Positions 33,646 through 41,350 of a stretch of DNA of 41,350 nucleotides are shown one piece after another. Source of the stretch: Chitinophagales bacterium (lineage in GTDB: Bacteria > Bacteroidota > Bacteroidia > Chitinophagales > JADJOU01); assembly GCA_025455685.1 (NCBI GenBank), contig JALOMB010000005.1, positions 1 to 41,350 on the forward strand, given 5' to 3'. Each line of letters begins with the position of its first letter. The stretch's first letter is position 1. The position numbers and the translations under genes are program-made. The notes below the pieces were generated by a model that did not search any database, was not told the DNA's origin, and worked only from the letters and a program-made list of their open reading frames with translations.

Positions 33646-34434
33646 ATGAGATTTCTAACCTCTATTATTTTAATAATCAGCTTAACTTTTATAAAAAATA
33701 GCGCATGTCAAGGCTTTAACAAATTCTACGCTTATGCTACTACAGGTTACAAATTAGGTAGCGTGTTTACAACTTTTCCTGAAGATTTTATCGCTACATC
33801 TTCAGTCAATCAGAATATATATGGACGTTTAGGAGGAGGAAATACCTTTTCAGGTGCTTTTGGATGGATGTTTCACAAAAATTTCGGATGTGAGATTTCT
33901 AGTGCATATCATTTAGGAAGCCCTAAAACGATAGCTACACAGAATGATTTATCTACAGGCGAATTCATTCAAAGAGATATTACAACTCATTCTTTTCACT
34001 CTGTAGGAAGTTTGGTCGCACAAGCCTATATTGCCAAATTTATTCTATATGCCAAAGCAGGAATTGTCCTTGGTTGGTATGGTAGCTCCAAAATCTCTGA
34101 CCAATATCAGTTTAATACGACAAGTCCTAGAATATCTTATCAATATGAACACAACATGAAAATCGCTAGAGGTTTCAATGGGTCATTAGGGATTTTATAT
34201 CCAATTGGTAAGGGTTGGTCAGTGATGCTTGAAGCCGAAGAAGTTTCGATTCAATCGAGCTTTCAATCTGCAACGCTTCTCAAAAATCCCAATGCCTTAA
34301 ATCTTCCTGAAAAAATAGACTATGTAGCTGATATTTCAGGTAAAGGATTGGAATTTAAAAAAGAAATTCCCGTGTCTTATAGTTGTATCGGGATGAATAT
34401 TGGGCTTCATTATGGTTTTGGAACTAAAAAATAG
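33646..34434 (+). CDS. Secreted beta-barrel-like protein A of tandem pair
   Basis: A 262-residue protein with a signal segment (residues 1-20, ending NSACQG). The rest has a barrel-like repeat of short strands and Gly/Ser turns (ATTGYKLGSVFTTF, YGRLGGGNTFSGAFGWMF) and ends IGLHYGFGTKK. It resembles the next gene product: both contain an EAEE motif about 60-70 residues before the end and share a closing P-V-S-Y ... G-L pattern, so the two are likely paralogues. No function is recognised. I start at the ATG at 33646, because the longer frame (33595) would put 17 residues before the signal segment. It is nine bases ahead of the next gene. Confidence 0.75.
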   Translation: MRFLTSIILIISLTFIKNSACQGFNKFYAYATTGYKLGSVFTTFPEDFIATSSVNQNIYGRLGGGNTFSGAFGWMFHKNFGCEISSAYHLGSPKTIATQNDLSTGEFIQRDITTHSFHSVGSLVAQAYIAKFILYAKAGIVLGWYGSSKISDQYQFNTTSPRISYQYEHNMKIARGFNGSLGILYPIGKGWSVMLEAEEVSIQSSFQSATLLKNPNALNLPEKIDYVADISGKGLEFKKEIPVSYSCIGMNIGLHYGFGTKK

Positions 34435-34443
34435 GCTATCTCT

Positions 34444-35280
34444 ATGAAAAAAATGTTTACTTCAGTATTTATCATTTGCCTTGTATCTTTAACGATAGCT
34501 CAATCTAAAACTACCGAAGCATCTCAATTGGATATTAGTCATACTTCATATATACGTGTAGCTACGAGCTATGCTACTGGGTCGAACACGAGTTTATATT
34601 TGTTTGATCCGATGAATGCACTTCAAAATCAATCTTTTAATGCTACGCCAAGTTTGGGTGAGTCTATTTTGTTTAATGTTGGAATTGGAAAAATGTTGAC
34701 GCGCAACATTGGTATCGAAGCTAATTTTAGTTATTTGCACGGACTTCCTATTAATGTCTATCGATTTAGCGCAACTACTTCGTCAGGAACTACTCATATC
34801 AATTCTGAACACCGAAACAAACAATTTTTATTTTTGCCTACTTCTATATTCCAAGTCCCTTTGCTTCAAGGAAAGCTAACTCCATACATAAAAGTAGGTA
34901 TTATAATTCCAATGATGAATGAAACAAAAATGATGTATCAAATAGCTTCTGAAGATAAATCCATTACCAATCAATATGAATATCAAATAACCAATCAACT
35001 CAACCTTGGAATTAATGGCTGTGTTGGAATTCGTTATAAATTATCTAATCATCTCAGTGTGTTTTTCGAAGCCGAAGAAGACAATATCCGCTCCTTTCAC
35101 AAAACAGCAAGCTTAACAAAACAAAGTATTTCCGGCTCGGTATCAGGTCAAGAAAAAATGCTACCTAATTATATGTTTGTAGATAAAACCTATACTAATT
35201 CAAGTCCTAATGAAGTTTTAAATTTTCCTGTGTCATACAATCGTGAAGCATATAATTTAGGCTTAAATTATTTTTTCTAA
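34444..35280 (+). CDS. Secreted beta-barrel-like protein B of tandem pair
   Basis: A 278-residue protein with a clear signal peptide (1-19, ending LTIAQS), a long strand-rich region (YIRVATSYATGSNTSLYLF, IGIEANFSYLHGLPINVYRF) and an ending GLNYFF with a terminal phenylalanine, as expected for an outer-membrane barrel. It shares with protein A the features FFEAEEDNIRSF and FPVSY followed by LGL, consistent with an old tandem duplication now quite diverged. Function unknown. It begins nine bases after protein A and is followed 23 bases later by the next secreted protein. Confidence 0.75.
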   Translation: MKKMFTSVFIICLVSLTIAQSKTTEASQLDISHTSYIRVATSYATGSNTSLYLFDPMNALQNQSFNATPSLGESILFNVGIGKMLTRNIGIEANFSYLHGLPINVYRFSATTSSGTTHINSEHRNKQFLFLPTSIFQVPLLQGKLTPYIKVGIIIPMMNETKMMYQIASEDKSITNQYEYQITNQLNLGINGCVGIRYKLSNHLSVFFEAEEDNIRSFHKTASLTKQSISGSVSGQEKMLPNYMFVDKTYTNSSPNEVLNFPVSYNREAYNLGLNYFF

Positions 35281-35303
35281 AGCAATTAAAAATCAAAAAT
35301 ATA

Positions 35304-36404
35304 ATGAAAAAAAACTTTTTAATATTAATTCTAACCATAATAAGTCATAGCATGACTGCTCAATCCGATGTAGCCGAACTAAAACCTTATAATAAAGGAG
35401 TTATCTGGAGAGGCTTTAGTCATTTATGGAGCTATAATCATCGAGTCAATAGGCTTGGTAGTTATGTATTTTTAGATAGTCTTCAGCGTCCAGTGGGCGT
35501 ATATGGGAGTGCGTCAGGGTTAGGAAGTGATAGCACATGGTACAGCAACTATTTTAGTGTGATAGAATCTCCAAACCTTAGATTTTTTCAAGGTGAAATT
35601 AAAATTCAAGTCACTGGAAAAGAAACTCAACTTCTATCAGAAAAGAAAGAATTTTCTGTAAAAGTCCCTGATTGGTTTCAAGAATTGAAAATGTATAAAT
35701 CTATAATTAATGGTTTTGAGATTAAATCTTTGGAGCGTTCTGATTTACCAATTATGTTTGAAGCACATATCGATGATCCAATGTATAGCTCACAAAGCAA
35801 AGAGATTAAGTTTTCAGGGTTAATCAACTGGGTAGGGAACTGCCGAAGTGCAGAGTGTGAGGTATTCAATAATGGTACTTCTTATGAGATTACTTTGCAT
35901 TATTTAATCATAGGTTATGATACAGAAAAAGCCATGTGCTTTGAGTTTAATAATAAATATGCTTATGAATGGACCACATATGCCGAACCAAAAGAGGAAG
36001 TTCTAAAAAAACAATATCAGGTCATCCCAAATAAATACAATATGTCTGCAATAGGGATTAAATCTTTTGGATTTATTTTAAACGAAGAGCAGTGGTTACA
36101 GGCTATGAATTACAGAATATCAATTGATAATTACAAAAAAAACGAAGGCATTATCCAAGCAAGCATTCTGATGAATTTTTTGGCTTGGAAAGAAGGAATG
36201 AAACAAAACGCTGTAGCCAAGAAGAAAGCTATGTTTGCTCATAGAAAACCAGGTTGGGTTTCATTGTCTTTGAATTCAGCAATCATCCAATTTAACGAAG
36301 GCAAGATAATTGATGGAACTTCCTCTGGCGGTTTGTATTGGCCAGGATGGAACGCAAACGCCTCAGGCACCAAAGCTTCTGAACAAAAATTTCTTAAATT
36401 CTAA
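35304..36404 (+). CDS. Secreted protein of unknown function
   Basis: A 366-residue protein that I do not recognise. A signal peptide covers about residues 1-20 (SHSMTAQS). The mature part is rich in Trp, Tyr and Lys, with WSYNHRVNRLGSYVFLDSLQ near the start and a pair of cysteines in a VGNCRSAECEVFNNG segment that could form a disulfide. There is no lipobox and no T9SS tail, so it is probably periplasmic or surface. A later segment (AWKEGMKQNAVAKKKAMF) is helical and basic. Its place in a run of four secreted proteins suggests a joint envelope complex. Confidence 0.7.
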   Translation: MKKNFLILILTIISHSMTAQSDVAELKPYNKGVIWRGFSHLWSYNHRVNRLGSYVFLDSLQRPVGVYGSASGLGSDSTWYSNYFSVIESPNLRFFQGEIKIQVTGKETQLLSEKKEFSVKVPDWFQELKMYKSIINGFEIKSLERSDLPIMFEAHIDDPMYSSQSKEIKFSGLINWVGNCRSAECEVFNNGTSYEITLHYLIIGYDTEKAMCFEFNNKYAYEWTTYAEPKEEVLKKQYQVIPNKYNMSAIGIKSFGFILNEEQWLQAMNYRISIDNYKKNEGIIQASILMNFLAWKEGMKQNAVAKKKAMFAHRKPGWVSLSLNSAIIQFNEGKIIDGTSSGGLYWPGWNANASGTKASEQKFLKF

Positions 36405-36419
36405 TAAACATCACTTCTC

Positions 36420-37067
36420 ATGAAATATATCGTAATTTTTCTTGTTTTTTTATCTAGATTTATACTCTCAGCTCAAGTACATGACAATGGAATTGGGGGT
36501 TATGGTTATGTACAGCACAATATCATGCATCATGAACGAATCAGCGGGAATTGGACATATGGCGGTGGAGGACTTATCGTCAATAAAGTTTATTTTGCTG
36601 GACTTTATTATGGAAGTCAAGCGAACTCTTTTGAAAATATAGTATTTAATGATGGCGTAGGCTCTCTTTTGATAGCAGGCAAAGACACTTCACAATCTTG
36701 GTTTAGTTTGACTTTTTCTGATATTGGCGGGGAAATTGGCGGTGTTTTCTTCGCAGAAAAGCCTTTGCAACTTATCGTAAGTTCCAAAGTGGGTGCGCTA
36801 ATATCAAGCTATAAAAACAATATAAACGGAATCAATCGCGATATTGATGATGAATTCCACAACACAACTAAATTATTTTTAAATTTCTCCCCAGAGCTCA
36901 AATTAGCCTTAATGCCTACCCGATTTCTAAAGATTCAGGTAGGAATGGGTTTAAGATTTTGCTTGTATAATGATGACAGACTATCTAATTCAGGCCCTAT
37001 TGGCAGTAGAGATGCAATGCTTAATAGTTGGTACACAGCTTTAGGCTTATCTTTTGGTTCGTTTTAA
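36420..37067 (+). CDS. Secreted protein, probable outer-membrane barrel
   Basis: A 215-residue protein with a signal segment (1-19, ending LSAQV) and Gly/aromatic-rich strands (GNWTYGGGGLIVNKVYFAGL, GGEIGGVFFAEKPLQLIVSS), with paired amphipathic strands later (LKLALMPTRFLKIQVGMGLRF). It ends WYTALGLSFGSF, a terminal phenylalanine typical of barrels. I do not recognise the family. It is the fourth gene of the secreted run and is followed after 18 bases by homogentisate dioxygenase, with no terminator seen between them. Confidence 0.68.
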   Translation: MKYIVIFLVFLSRFILSAQVHDNGIGGYGYVQHNIMHHERISGNWTYGGGGLIVNKVYFAGLYYGSQANSFENIVFNDGVGSLLIAGKDTSQSWFSLTFSDIGGEIGGVFFAEKPLQLIVSSKVGALISSYKNNINGINRDIDDEFHNTTKLFLNFSPELKLALMPTRFLKIQVGMGLRFCLYNDDRLSNSGPIGSRDAMLNSWYTALGLSFGSF

Positions 37068-37085
37068 TATTTAAAAAAATAAAAT

Positions 37086-38243
37086 ATGCCTCATTATCAT
37101 TCATTAGGAAATATTCCTTCAAAAAGACATACCGTTTTTAAAAAACCAAATGAAGGGATTTACTATGAACAATTATTTGGTACAGAAGGTTTTAGTGGTA
37201 TATCTTCACTTTTATATCACATCAATCGACCAACCCAAATCATTAGAATTGATAAATCCTATAGTGTCGCACCCGAAATCGCTATAGCCAATAATGTAGC
37301 ACCTAGACTACTTAAGGGTTTCGAAGCCAAGGCTACACCAGATTTCCTAGAGTCGAGGCAAGTTTTGATGCTAAATCAAGATTTACAAATCGCAGTTGCG
37401 GCTCCTCAAGCTTCTATGACTGATTATTTTTATAAAAATGGCCAAAAAGACGAGTTGATTTTTATACATAAAGGAAGCGGTACCCTTAAAACTTTTGTAG
37501 GTGAAATTCCTTTTGAATATGGAGATTATCTCGTCATCCCAAGAGGCACGATATATCAACTCCACTTTGAAACAACTGACAATAGACTGCTTATCGTAGA
37601 ATCTACACAACCTATTTACACCCCTAAAAGATATAAAAATTCTTTTGGACAATTCCTCGAACATTCGCCTTTTTGTGAACGAGATATCAAACGCCCTCAA
37701 AACTTAAAAAATTATGATGAAAAAGGAGAGTTTATTTTAAAAGTCAAAAAAGGTGACTTTATCCATGAAATCATCTACGCCACCCATCCCTTTGATGTAG
37801 TAGGATGGGATGGGTATTTCTATCCCTATGGTTTTTCTATTCATAATTTCGAACCGATAACTGGAAGAATTCATATGCCTCCACCAATTCACCAAACTTT
37901 TGAGACTTCGTCTTTTGTCGTGTGCTCTTTCGTACCTAGGCTTTATGATTATCATCCGGATTCTATTCCCGCTCCTTATAATCATTCCAATATTGATTCT
38001 GATGAAGTGCTGTATTATGTCGATGGAGATTTCATGAGTAGAAATCATATCGAACAAGGCTATTTCACACTTCATCCAGGTGGTATCGTACATGGACCTC
38101 ATCCAGGAGCCTACGAACGAAGTATCGGAAAAAAGGAAACCCAAGAATTAGCGGTGATGATAGACCCTTTTAGACCTCTTCAGCTTACGAAAGCTGCCCT
38201 AGGGCTAGAAGACCCTTCGTATCTTACGAGTTGGTTGGAGTAG
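37086..38243 (+). CDS. hmgA: Homogentisate 1,2-dioxygenase
   Basis: A 385-residue iron dioxygenase that opens the homogentisate ring in tyrosine and phenylalanine breakdown. Typical segments: an N-terminal cupin with GDYLVIPRGTIYQLHFE, then RIHMPPPIHQTFET and VPRLYDYHP, and the C-terminal HPGGIVHGPHPGAYE. Iron ligands are inferred from the human enzyme pattern (H335, E341, H371) as H290, E297 (in the NHSNIDSDEVLYY region) and H326. It is shorter than the eukaryotic enzyme (~445), as usual for the Bacteroidota form. It lies near hppD, two genes on; the fumarylacetoacetase gene is not in the window. Confidence 0.95.
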   Translation: MPHYHSLGNIPSKRHTVFKKPNEGIYYEQLFGTEGFSGISSLLYHINRPTQIIRIDKSYSVAPEIAIANNVAPRLLKGFEAKATPDFLESRQVLMLNQDLQIAVAAPQASMTDYFYKNGQKDELIFIHKGSGTLKTFVGEIPFEYGDYLVIPRGTIYQLHFETTDNRLLIVESTQPIYTPKRYKNSFGQFLEHSPFCERDIKRPQNLKNYDEKGEFILKVKKGDFIHEIIYATHPFDVVGWDGYFYPYGFSIHNFEPITGRIHMPPPIHQTFETSSFVVCSFVPRLYDYHPDSIPAPYNHSNIDSDEVLYYVDGDFMSRNHIEQGYFTLHPGGIVHGPHPGAYERSIGKKETQELAVMIDPFRPLQLTKAALGLEDPSYLTSWLE

Positions 38244-38339
38244 ATAGTGTATAAATTTATCTCAATAAAATTGATAAAATAGTGTAAAATTTTAAAATAC
38301 CTTTTTTAATTTTACATTTTAAAAAATGTATAGACTCTA

Positions 38340-39101
38340 ATGAAAGAAACCCTAACAAATTTATTGCGTTTACCTAGTGTTGCCATCGCATTGATCGCAT
38401 TTGTAGGAGTTTTGGCTTTTGTCATAATTTTATCTCAAGCCTATAAATACAAATTTAATCAAGACCATACCATAGAGGTTACAGGCATGGCGAAAAAAGA
38501 CTTTGAAAGTGATTTAGTACAATGGAGTGCTTCCTTCGAAAAAAGTGGTGAAAATTTAGCGAGTTTATCCAATGAATTAACCAAAAACAAAGACATTATC
38601 AAACAGTTTTTAATCGCTAAATCCATCAACGAAAAAGACATTATCTTCGAATCTGTGAATGTATCCAAAAACTATACGAATGTAGAATTGCCCAATGGTG
38701 GCTACAAATCTGTATTTCAAGGCTATAACCTTAATCAAACAGTTAGCATTTCCTCCAAAGACCTAAACGCAGTAGAAACCGTAGCAAGAGAGGTATCTTC
38801 CCTTATAGGTCAAGGCATAGAATTAAATTCCAATCAACCGAATTTTTATTTTAGCAAATTAGAAAGTTTGAAATTAGAACTCATCGCCCAAGCTACCCAA
38901 AACGCGAGAAAAAGAGCCGAAATTATAGCCGAAGAATCTAATGCGGGACTGGGCGGACTAAAACAGGCTAGATTAGGCGTATTTCAAATCACAGGTTTAA
39001 ACTCCTCAGATGACGATTTTACTTATGGCGGCGTATTTGACACCAAATCCAGAAGCAAAACCGCAAATATTACCGTAAAATTAACTTTTAAAATCAAATA
39101 A
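38340..39101 (+). CDS. SIMPL-domain (DUF541) protein
   Basis: A 253-residue protein with an N-terminal membrane anchor (about residues 14-32) and one SIMPL domain in the rest. Family signs are the HTIEVTGMAKKDFESDLVQW start, the YKSVFQGYNLNQTVSIS strand, the AQATQNARKRAEIIAEES helix and the ARLGVFQITG strand, ending in KSRSKTANITVKLTFKIK. SIMPL proteins are envelope or periplasmic proteins of unclear function (E. coli YggE). It ends one base before hppD, so it is presumably co-transcribed with the tyrosine-breakdown genes, although a mechanistic link is unknown. The 96-base gap before it contains a weak AT-rich hairpin but no convincing promoter. Confidence 0.88.
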   Translation: MKETLTNLLRLPSVAIALIAFVGVLAFVIILSQAYKYKFNQDHTIEVTGMAKKDFESDLVQWSASFEKSGENLASLSNELTKNKDIIKQFLIAKSINEKDIIFESVNVSKNYTNVELPNGGYKSVFQGYNLNQTVSISSKDLNAVETVAREVSSLIGQGIELNSNQPNFYFSKLESLKLELIAQATQNARKRAEIIAEESNAGLGGLKQARLGVFQITGLNSSDDDFTYGGVFDTKSRSKTANITVKLTFKIK

Positions 39102-39102
39102 T

Positions 39103-40263
39103 ATGTCAAAAGAAGTAAGTTCCGTAGAATACGGATTAGAAAAAATATTTGAAGGCGCACAAGACTTTTTGCCGCTTTTAGGGACAGACTATGTAGAATT
39201 TTATGTAGGAAATGCCAAGCAATCCGCACATTTCTACAAAACAGCCTTTGGATTTCAGGATTTCGCATATCGAGGCTTAGAAACTGGCTCGAGAGATCAA
39301 GTCAGCTATGTACTCAAACAAGACAAAATCAAGATTGTCCTTACGACTCCTTTAAATTCCAAGTCTCCAATCAATGAGCATATCGTAAAACACGGAGATG
39401 GCGTCAAAGTAATCGCACTTTGGGTCGAAAACGCTCGCTCTGCCTGGGAAGAAACTACAAAACGTGGCGCTAAATCTTTTATGGAGCCCACAGTAGAAAA
39501 AGATGAATTTGGGGAAGTAATAAGAAGTGGTATTTATACCTATGGTGAGACCGTTCATGTTTTCGTAGAGCGAAAAAACTACCAAGGTACTTTCTTACCT
39601 GGATTTGTCGCAAATAAAACTGACTACAACCCAAGTCCAGTTGGGTTAAAATATATCGACCATATGGTAGGAAATGTAGGCTGGGGCGAAATGAATACAT
39701 GGGTCAAATGGTATGAAGAAGTTATGGGTTTCGAAAATTTCCTTTCCTTCGACGATACACAAATTCATACCGAATATTCAGCTCTCATGAGCAAAGTAAT
39801 GAGTAACGGAAACGGTCGAATTAAATTTCCGATCAACGAACCTGCTAAGGCTGCCAAAAAATCACAAATAGAAGAGTATTTGGATTTTTACGAAGGCTCT
39901 GGCGTGCAGCATATCGCCGTAGCTACAGACAATATCGTAGAAACGGTAAGTCAGCTCAAAGCGAGAGGCGTAGAGTTTTTGCCACCACCACCGCAAGCCT
40001 ACTATGATGATATCCCCAATAGACTCGGCAAACACATGAGTATGATGAAAGAAAATATCGCTGATTTGCAGAAATTGTCTATACTCGTGGATGCAGATGA
40101 AGAGGGATATTTATTACAGATATTCACTAAACCTGTGGAAGATAGACCTACTTTATTTTTTGAAATTATTCAGCGTATGGGTGCTAAAGGCTTCGGTGCC
40201 GGAAACTTCAAGGCACTTTTCGAATCAATCGAAAGAGAACAAGAAAAAAGAGGAACGCTATGA
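39103..40263 (+). CDS. hppD: 4-hydroxyphenylpyruvate dioxygenase
   Basis: A 386-residue iron(II) enzyme that turns 4-hydroxyphenylpyruvate into homogentisate. Two glyoxalase-fold modules are seen, with iron ligands H187 (YIDHMVGNV), H270 (GVQHIAVAT) and E354 (LFFEIIQRMG). Spacing matches the Pseudomonas enzyme (H161, H240, E322) closely. The C-terminal GAKGFGAGNFKALFESIE is the conserved closing helix that covers the active site. It supplies the substrate of HmgA encoded nearby. The start follows the SIMPL stop by one base. A longer frame of the next gene overlaps its end but is not a real start. Confidence 0.97.
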   Translation: MSKEVSSVEYGLEKIFEGAQDFLPLLGTDYVEFYVGNAKQSAHFYKTAFGFQDFAYRGLETGSRDQVSYVLKQDKIKIVLTTPLNSKSPINEHIVKHGDGVKVIALWVENARSAWEETTKRGAKSFMEPTVEKDEFGEVIRSGIYTYGETVHVFVERKNYQGTFLPGFVANKTDYNPSPVGLKYIDHMVGNVGWGEMNTWVKWYEEVMGFENFLSFDDTQIHTEYSALMSKVMSNGNGRIKFPINEPAKAAKKSQIEEYLDFYEGSGVQHIAVATDNIVETVSQLKARGVEFLPPPPQAYYDDIPNRLGKHMSMMKENIADLQKLSILVDADEEGYLLQIFTKPVEDRPTLFFEIIQRMGAKGFGAGNFKALFESIEREQEKRGTL

Positions 40264-40273
40264 AATTAAACCT

Positions 40274-40681
40274 ATGAAAAATTTATTATTTTTATGCGCT
40301 ATGATAGTATGCGCTATGATGCATTTGTCCTGTCAGAAAATTCAATTGTTTGGTGAAACTAAACCTCAAGAGGAATGTATCACAGAAAAAAAAACCTACT
40401 ATAAAGGAAAAATAGTCTATCGCTCATGTGCAAGCACTGTGGTGCAGTTTATTTCTGCGACTTCCACTCTCGGTCAGAGCTCTTGGCGTCCACTAAATGG
40501 GGAGACAGCTTATCAAAACGTTTTTTTGGTGAATAATTCCTGTGAGGAAATTAGTAAAATCGCTATAAATAAAGAATTTACGTTTCAAATTAACCCAAAA
40601 GACCAAAGCGAAGGCTGTATGGTATGTGCGATGTATGATGCTCCTCCTACTGTAGGATATTCAATAAAGATAAAAGAATAA
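40274..40681 (+). CDS. Putative small lipoprotein
   Basis: A 135-residue protein with a signal segment (1-18) and a lipobox-like MMHLSC ending at cysteine 19, so probably a lipoprotein. The mature part is short, with cysteines at several places (KPQEEC, SCAS, NNSCEE, GCMVCAMYD), possibly forming disulfides. I do not recognise the family. The ATG at 40274 follows hppD by ten bases. It is followed two bases later by a second lipoprotein gene. Confidence 0.72.
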   Translation: MKNLLFLCAMIVCAMMHLSCQKIQLFGETKPQEECITEKKTYYKGKIVYRSCASTVVQFISATSTLGQSSWRPLNGETAYQNVFLVNNSCEEISKIAINKEFTFQINPKDQSEGCMVCAMYDAPPTVGYSIKIKE

Positions 40682-40683
40682 AT

Positions 40684-41055
40684 ATGTACAAGTCTCTTAT
40701 CATTTCTTCGCTTTTGGTTTTTGTTATGCTATATAGCTGTGACACCAAACCCTTAACAAAAGAATTTCCTTATGGAAGCTATGTCCTTTCAGAAATCAAA
40801 GTCTCAGAAAAAGACACTTTGACTTCGTTGATGATTGCAGTGATGGGTATGCTCGGTGGGAGTGACTCTGTTTTTCATTTTACAAAAGATTCTATAATAC
40901 ATGGTAAAGATAGAATGTCGTATCATTATCAAGAAGGTCCCTGGAAATCTAGAATAAATGAAGATTCAGCAACTATAACTATTTTTGAAGACAAAATCTA
41001 TATTCAAACCAACCCTAGAGACACTTCTGTATTTCGCCTTGCTCATCGAATCTAA
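40684..41055 (+). CDS. Putative small lipoprotein
   Basis: A 123-residue protein with an N-terminal signal segment and the lipobox VMLYSC (cysteine about 19). The mature part has a beta-rich stretch (FPYGSYVLSEIKVSEKDT ... SATITIFEDKIYIQ) resembling lipocalin-like small lipoproteins of Bacteroidota that hold a strand-rich fold, but no family is certain. It is the last gene in the window on this strand and starts two bases after the previous gene. Confidence 0.7.
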   Translation: MYKSLIISSLLVFVMLYSCDTKPLTKEFPYGSYVLSEIKVSEKDTLTSLMIAVMGMLGGSDSVFHFTKDSIIHGKDRMSYHYQEGPWKSRINEDSATITIFEDKIYIQTNPRDTSVFRLAHRI

Positions 41056-41103
41056 AGCGTTTTTTAATTCATAAAGGTGATAAACAAATTGTATTTTTTT
41101 GGG

Positions 41104-41350
41104 CATTCGAAAATAAATTTATGTCCATAGAAGCGATATCTTAATAGAATTATTTATTGATATTATTATCTAGCTCCGTAGGAGAGATATCTTAATAGAA
41201 TTGTTTATTGATGTAATTATCTAGCTCCGTAGGAGCGATATCATAACAAATAAATCAAATTCATATCACCCCTACGGGGTTGGTATTCATTGTTTTATTT
41301 TTTCTATTAAGATGTTGCCCCGCTGGGGCTGATTTTGACATTCGAAAATA
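41104..41350. repeat. Non-coding repeat element: 51-bp tandem period with palindromes and inverted arm
   Basis: The last ~290 bases have no gene. Two near-identical 51-bp units lie at 41135-41185 and 41186-41236, and a diverged third starts at 41237 (GATATC at 41135, 41186, 41237). Units end in GCTCC-GTA-GGAGC (perfect at 41224-41236, one mismatch at 41173-41185). Further triloop palindromes are CCCC-TAC-GGGG (41269-41279) and GCCCC-GCT-GGGGC (41317-41329). ATCTTAATAGAA (41138-41149, 41189-41200) recurs inverted as TTCTATTAAGAT at 41302-41313. CATTCGAAAATA occurs directly at 41104-41115 and 41339-41350. It resembles a REP/MITE-type element; no transposase is nearby and it may continue past the window. 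Confidence 0.85.

Noticed and set aside
37737-38144. 135-codon minus-strand frame opposite hmgA
   Set aside because: It is a shadow of the conserved hmgA gene; its translation has no recognisable motif and there is no start context.
38283-38316. AT-only hairpin (TGTAAAATT...AATTTTACA) between hmgA and the SIMPL gene
   Set aside because: A nine-base stem with a 16-base loop and almost no G/C is too weak for a terminator and expected by chance in this composition.
40091-40273. 61 extra codons upstream of the first small lipoprotein
   Set aside because: They lie inside hppD in another frame; the signal peptide with lipobox starts at the ATG at 40274.
41135-41242. CRISPR array
   Set aside because: The 51-bp units are contiguous tandem copies without unique spacers, and no cas gene is nearby.
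1-41350. tRNA, rRNA, prophage, IS transposase or restriction/defence genes
   Set aside because: I looked for them on both strands and saw none. Nearly all sequence is occupied by recognisable chromosomal genes.

Overview
The window comes from an AT-rich genome of the phylum Bacteroidota. The evidence is a PorP/SprF protein, a 2024-residue surface protein with a type IX secretion (T9SS) C-terminal sorting domain, many secreted beta-barrels and lipoproteins, a GYDIA-type GHMP kinase beside HMG-CoA reductase, and repeated TAnnTTTG (-7) boxes of the Bacteroidota sigma factor upstream of transcription units. Class or family cannot be fixed from this window. It reads as ordinary chromosome: no rRNA, tRNA, phage, transposase or CRISPR was seen. 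About 36 protein genes fill it, one cut by the left edge.

Left part (1-4965, minus strand). One unit holds a SPOR-domain protein, a fatty-acid desaturase family protein that closely resembles eukaryotic sphingolipid delta-4 desaturase (DEGS), and the N-terminus of a membrane Fe-S oxidoreductase. A second unit holds an M48 lipoprotein protease, a PorP/SprF barrel, a small lipoprotein and pdxH. Its promoter overlaps a divergent one for the plus-strand shikimate cluster aroB-aroA-aroD (5032-7980).

Middle part (8035-24250). dapD with a coupled unknown gene is followed by a DEDDh exonuclease, a polyprenol-phosphate-mannose-synthase-like glycosyltransferase and a DUF4407 membrane protein. On the minus strand follow an outer-membrane barrel, a TPR protein, pyrH and the giant T9SS cargo. 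A compact operon with a well-formed promoter then encodes HMG-CoA reductase, GHMP kinase and a TesB thioesterase, pointing to mevalonate-based isoprenoid synthesis.

Right part (24324-41350). An FtsE-like ATPase and a TamB-like envelope protein are directly joined. A small membrane protein and a metallo-beta-lactamase-fold hydrolase come next, then a DUF1761 protein and a long-chain acyl-CoA ligase preceded by a short promoter-plus-terminator leader. A run of four secreted proteins without recognised function leads into tyrosine catabolism (homogentisate dioxygenase, SIMPL protein, 4-hydroxyphenylpyruvate dioxygenase) and two small lipoproteins. The last ~250 bases are a non-coding repeat element with a 51-bp tandem period, triloop palindromes and an inverted arm.

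Most promising for a second look: the bacterial DEGS-like desaturase, the leader RNA candidate at 33418-33496, the four-gene secreted cassette at 33646-37067 and the repeat element at the right edge. I did not find a clearly new defence or mobile system.
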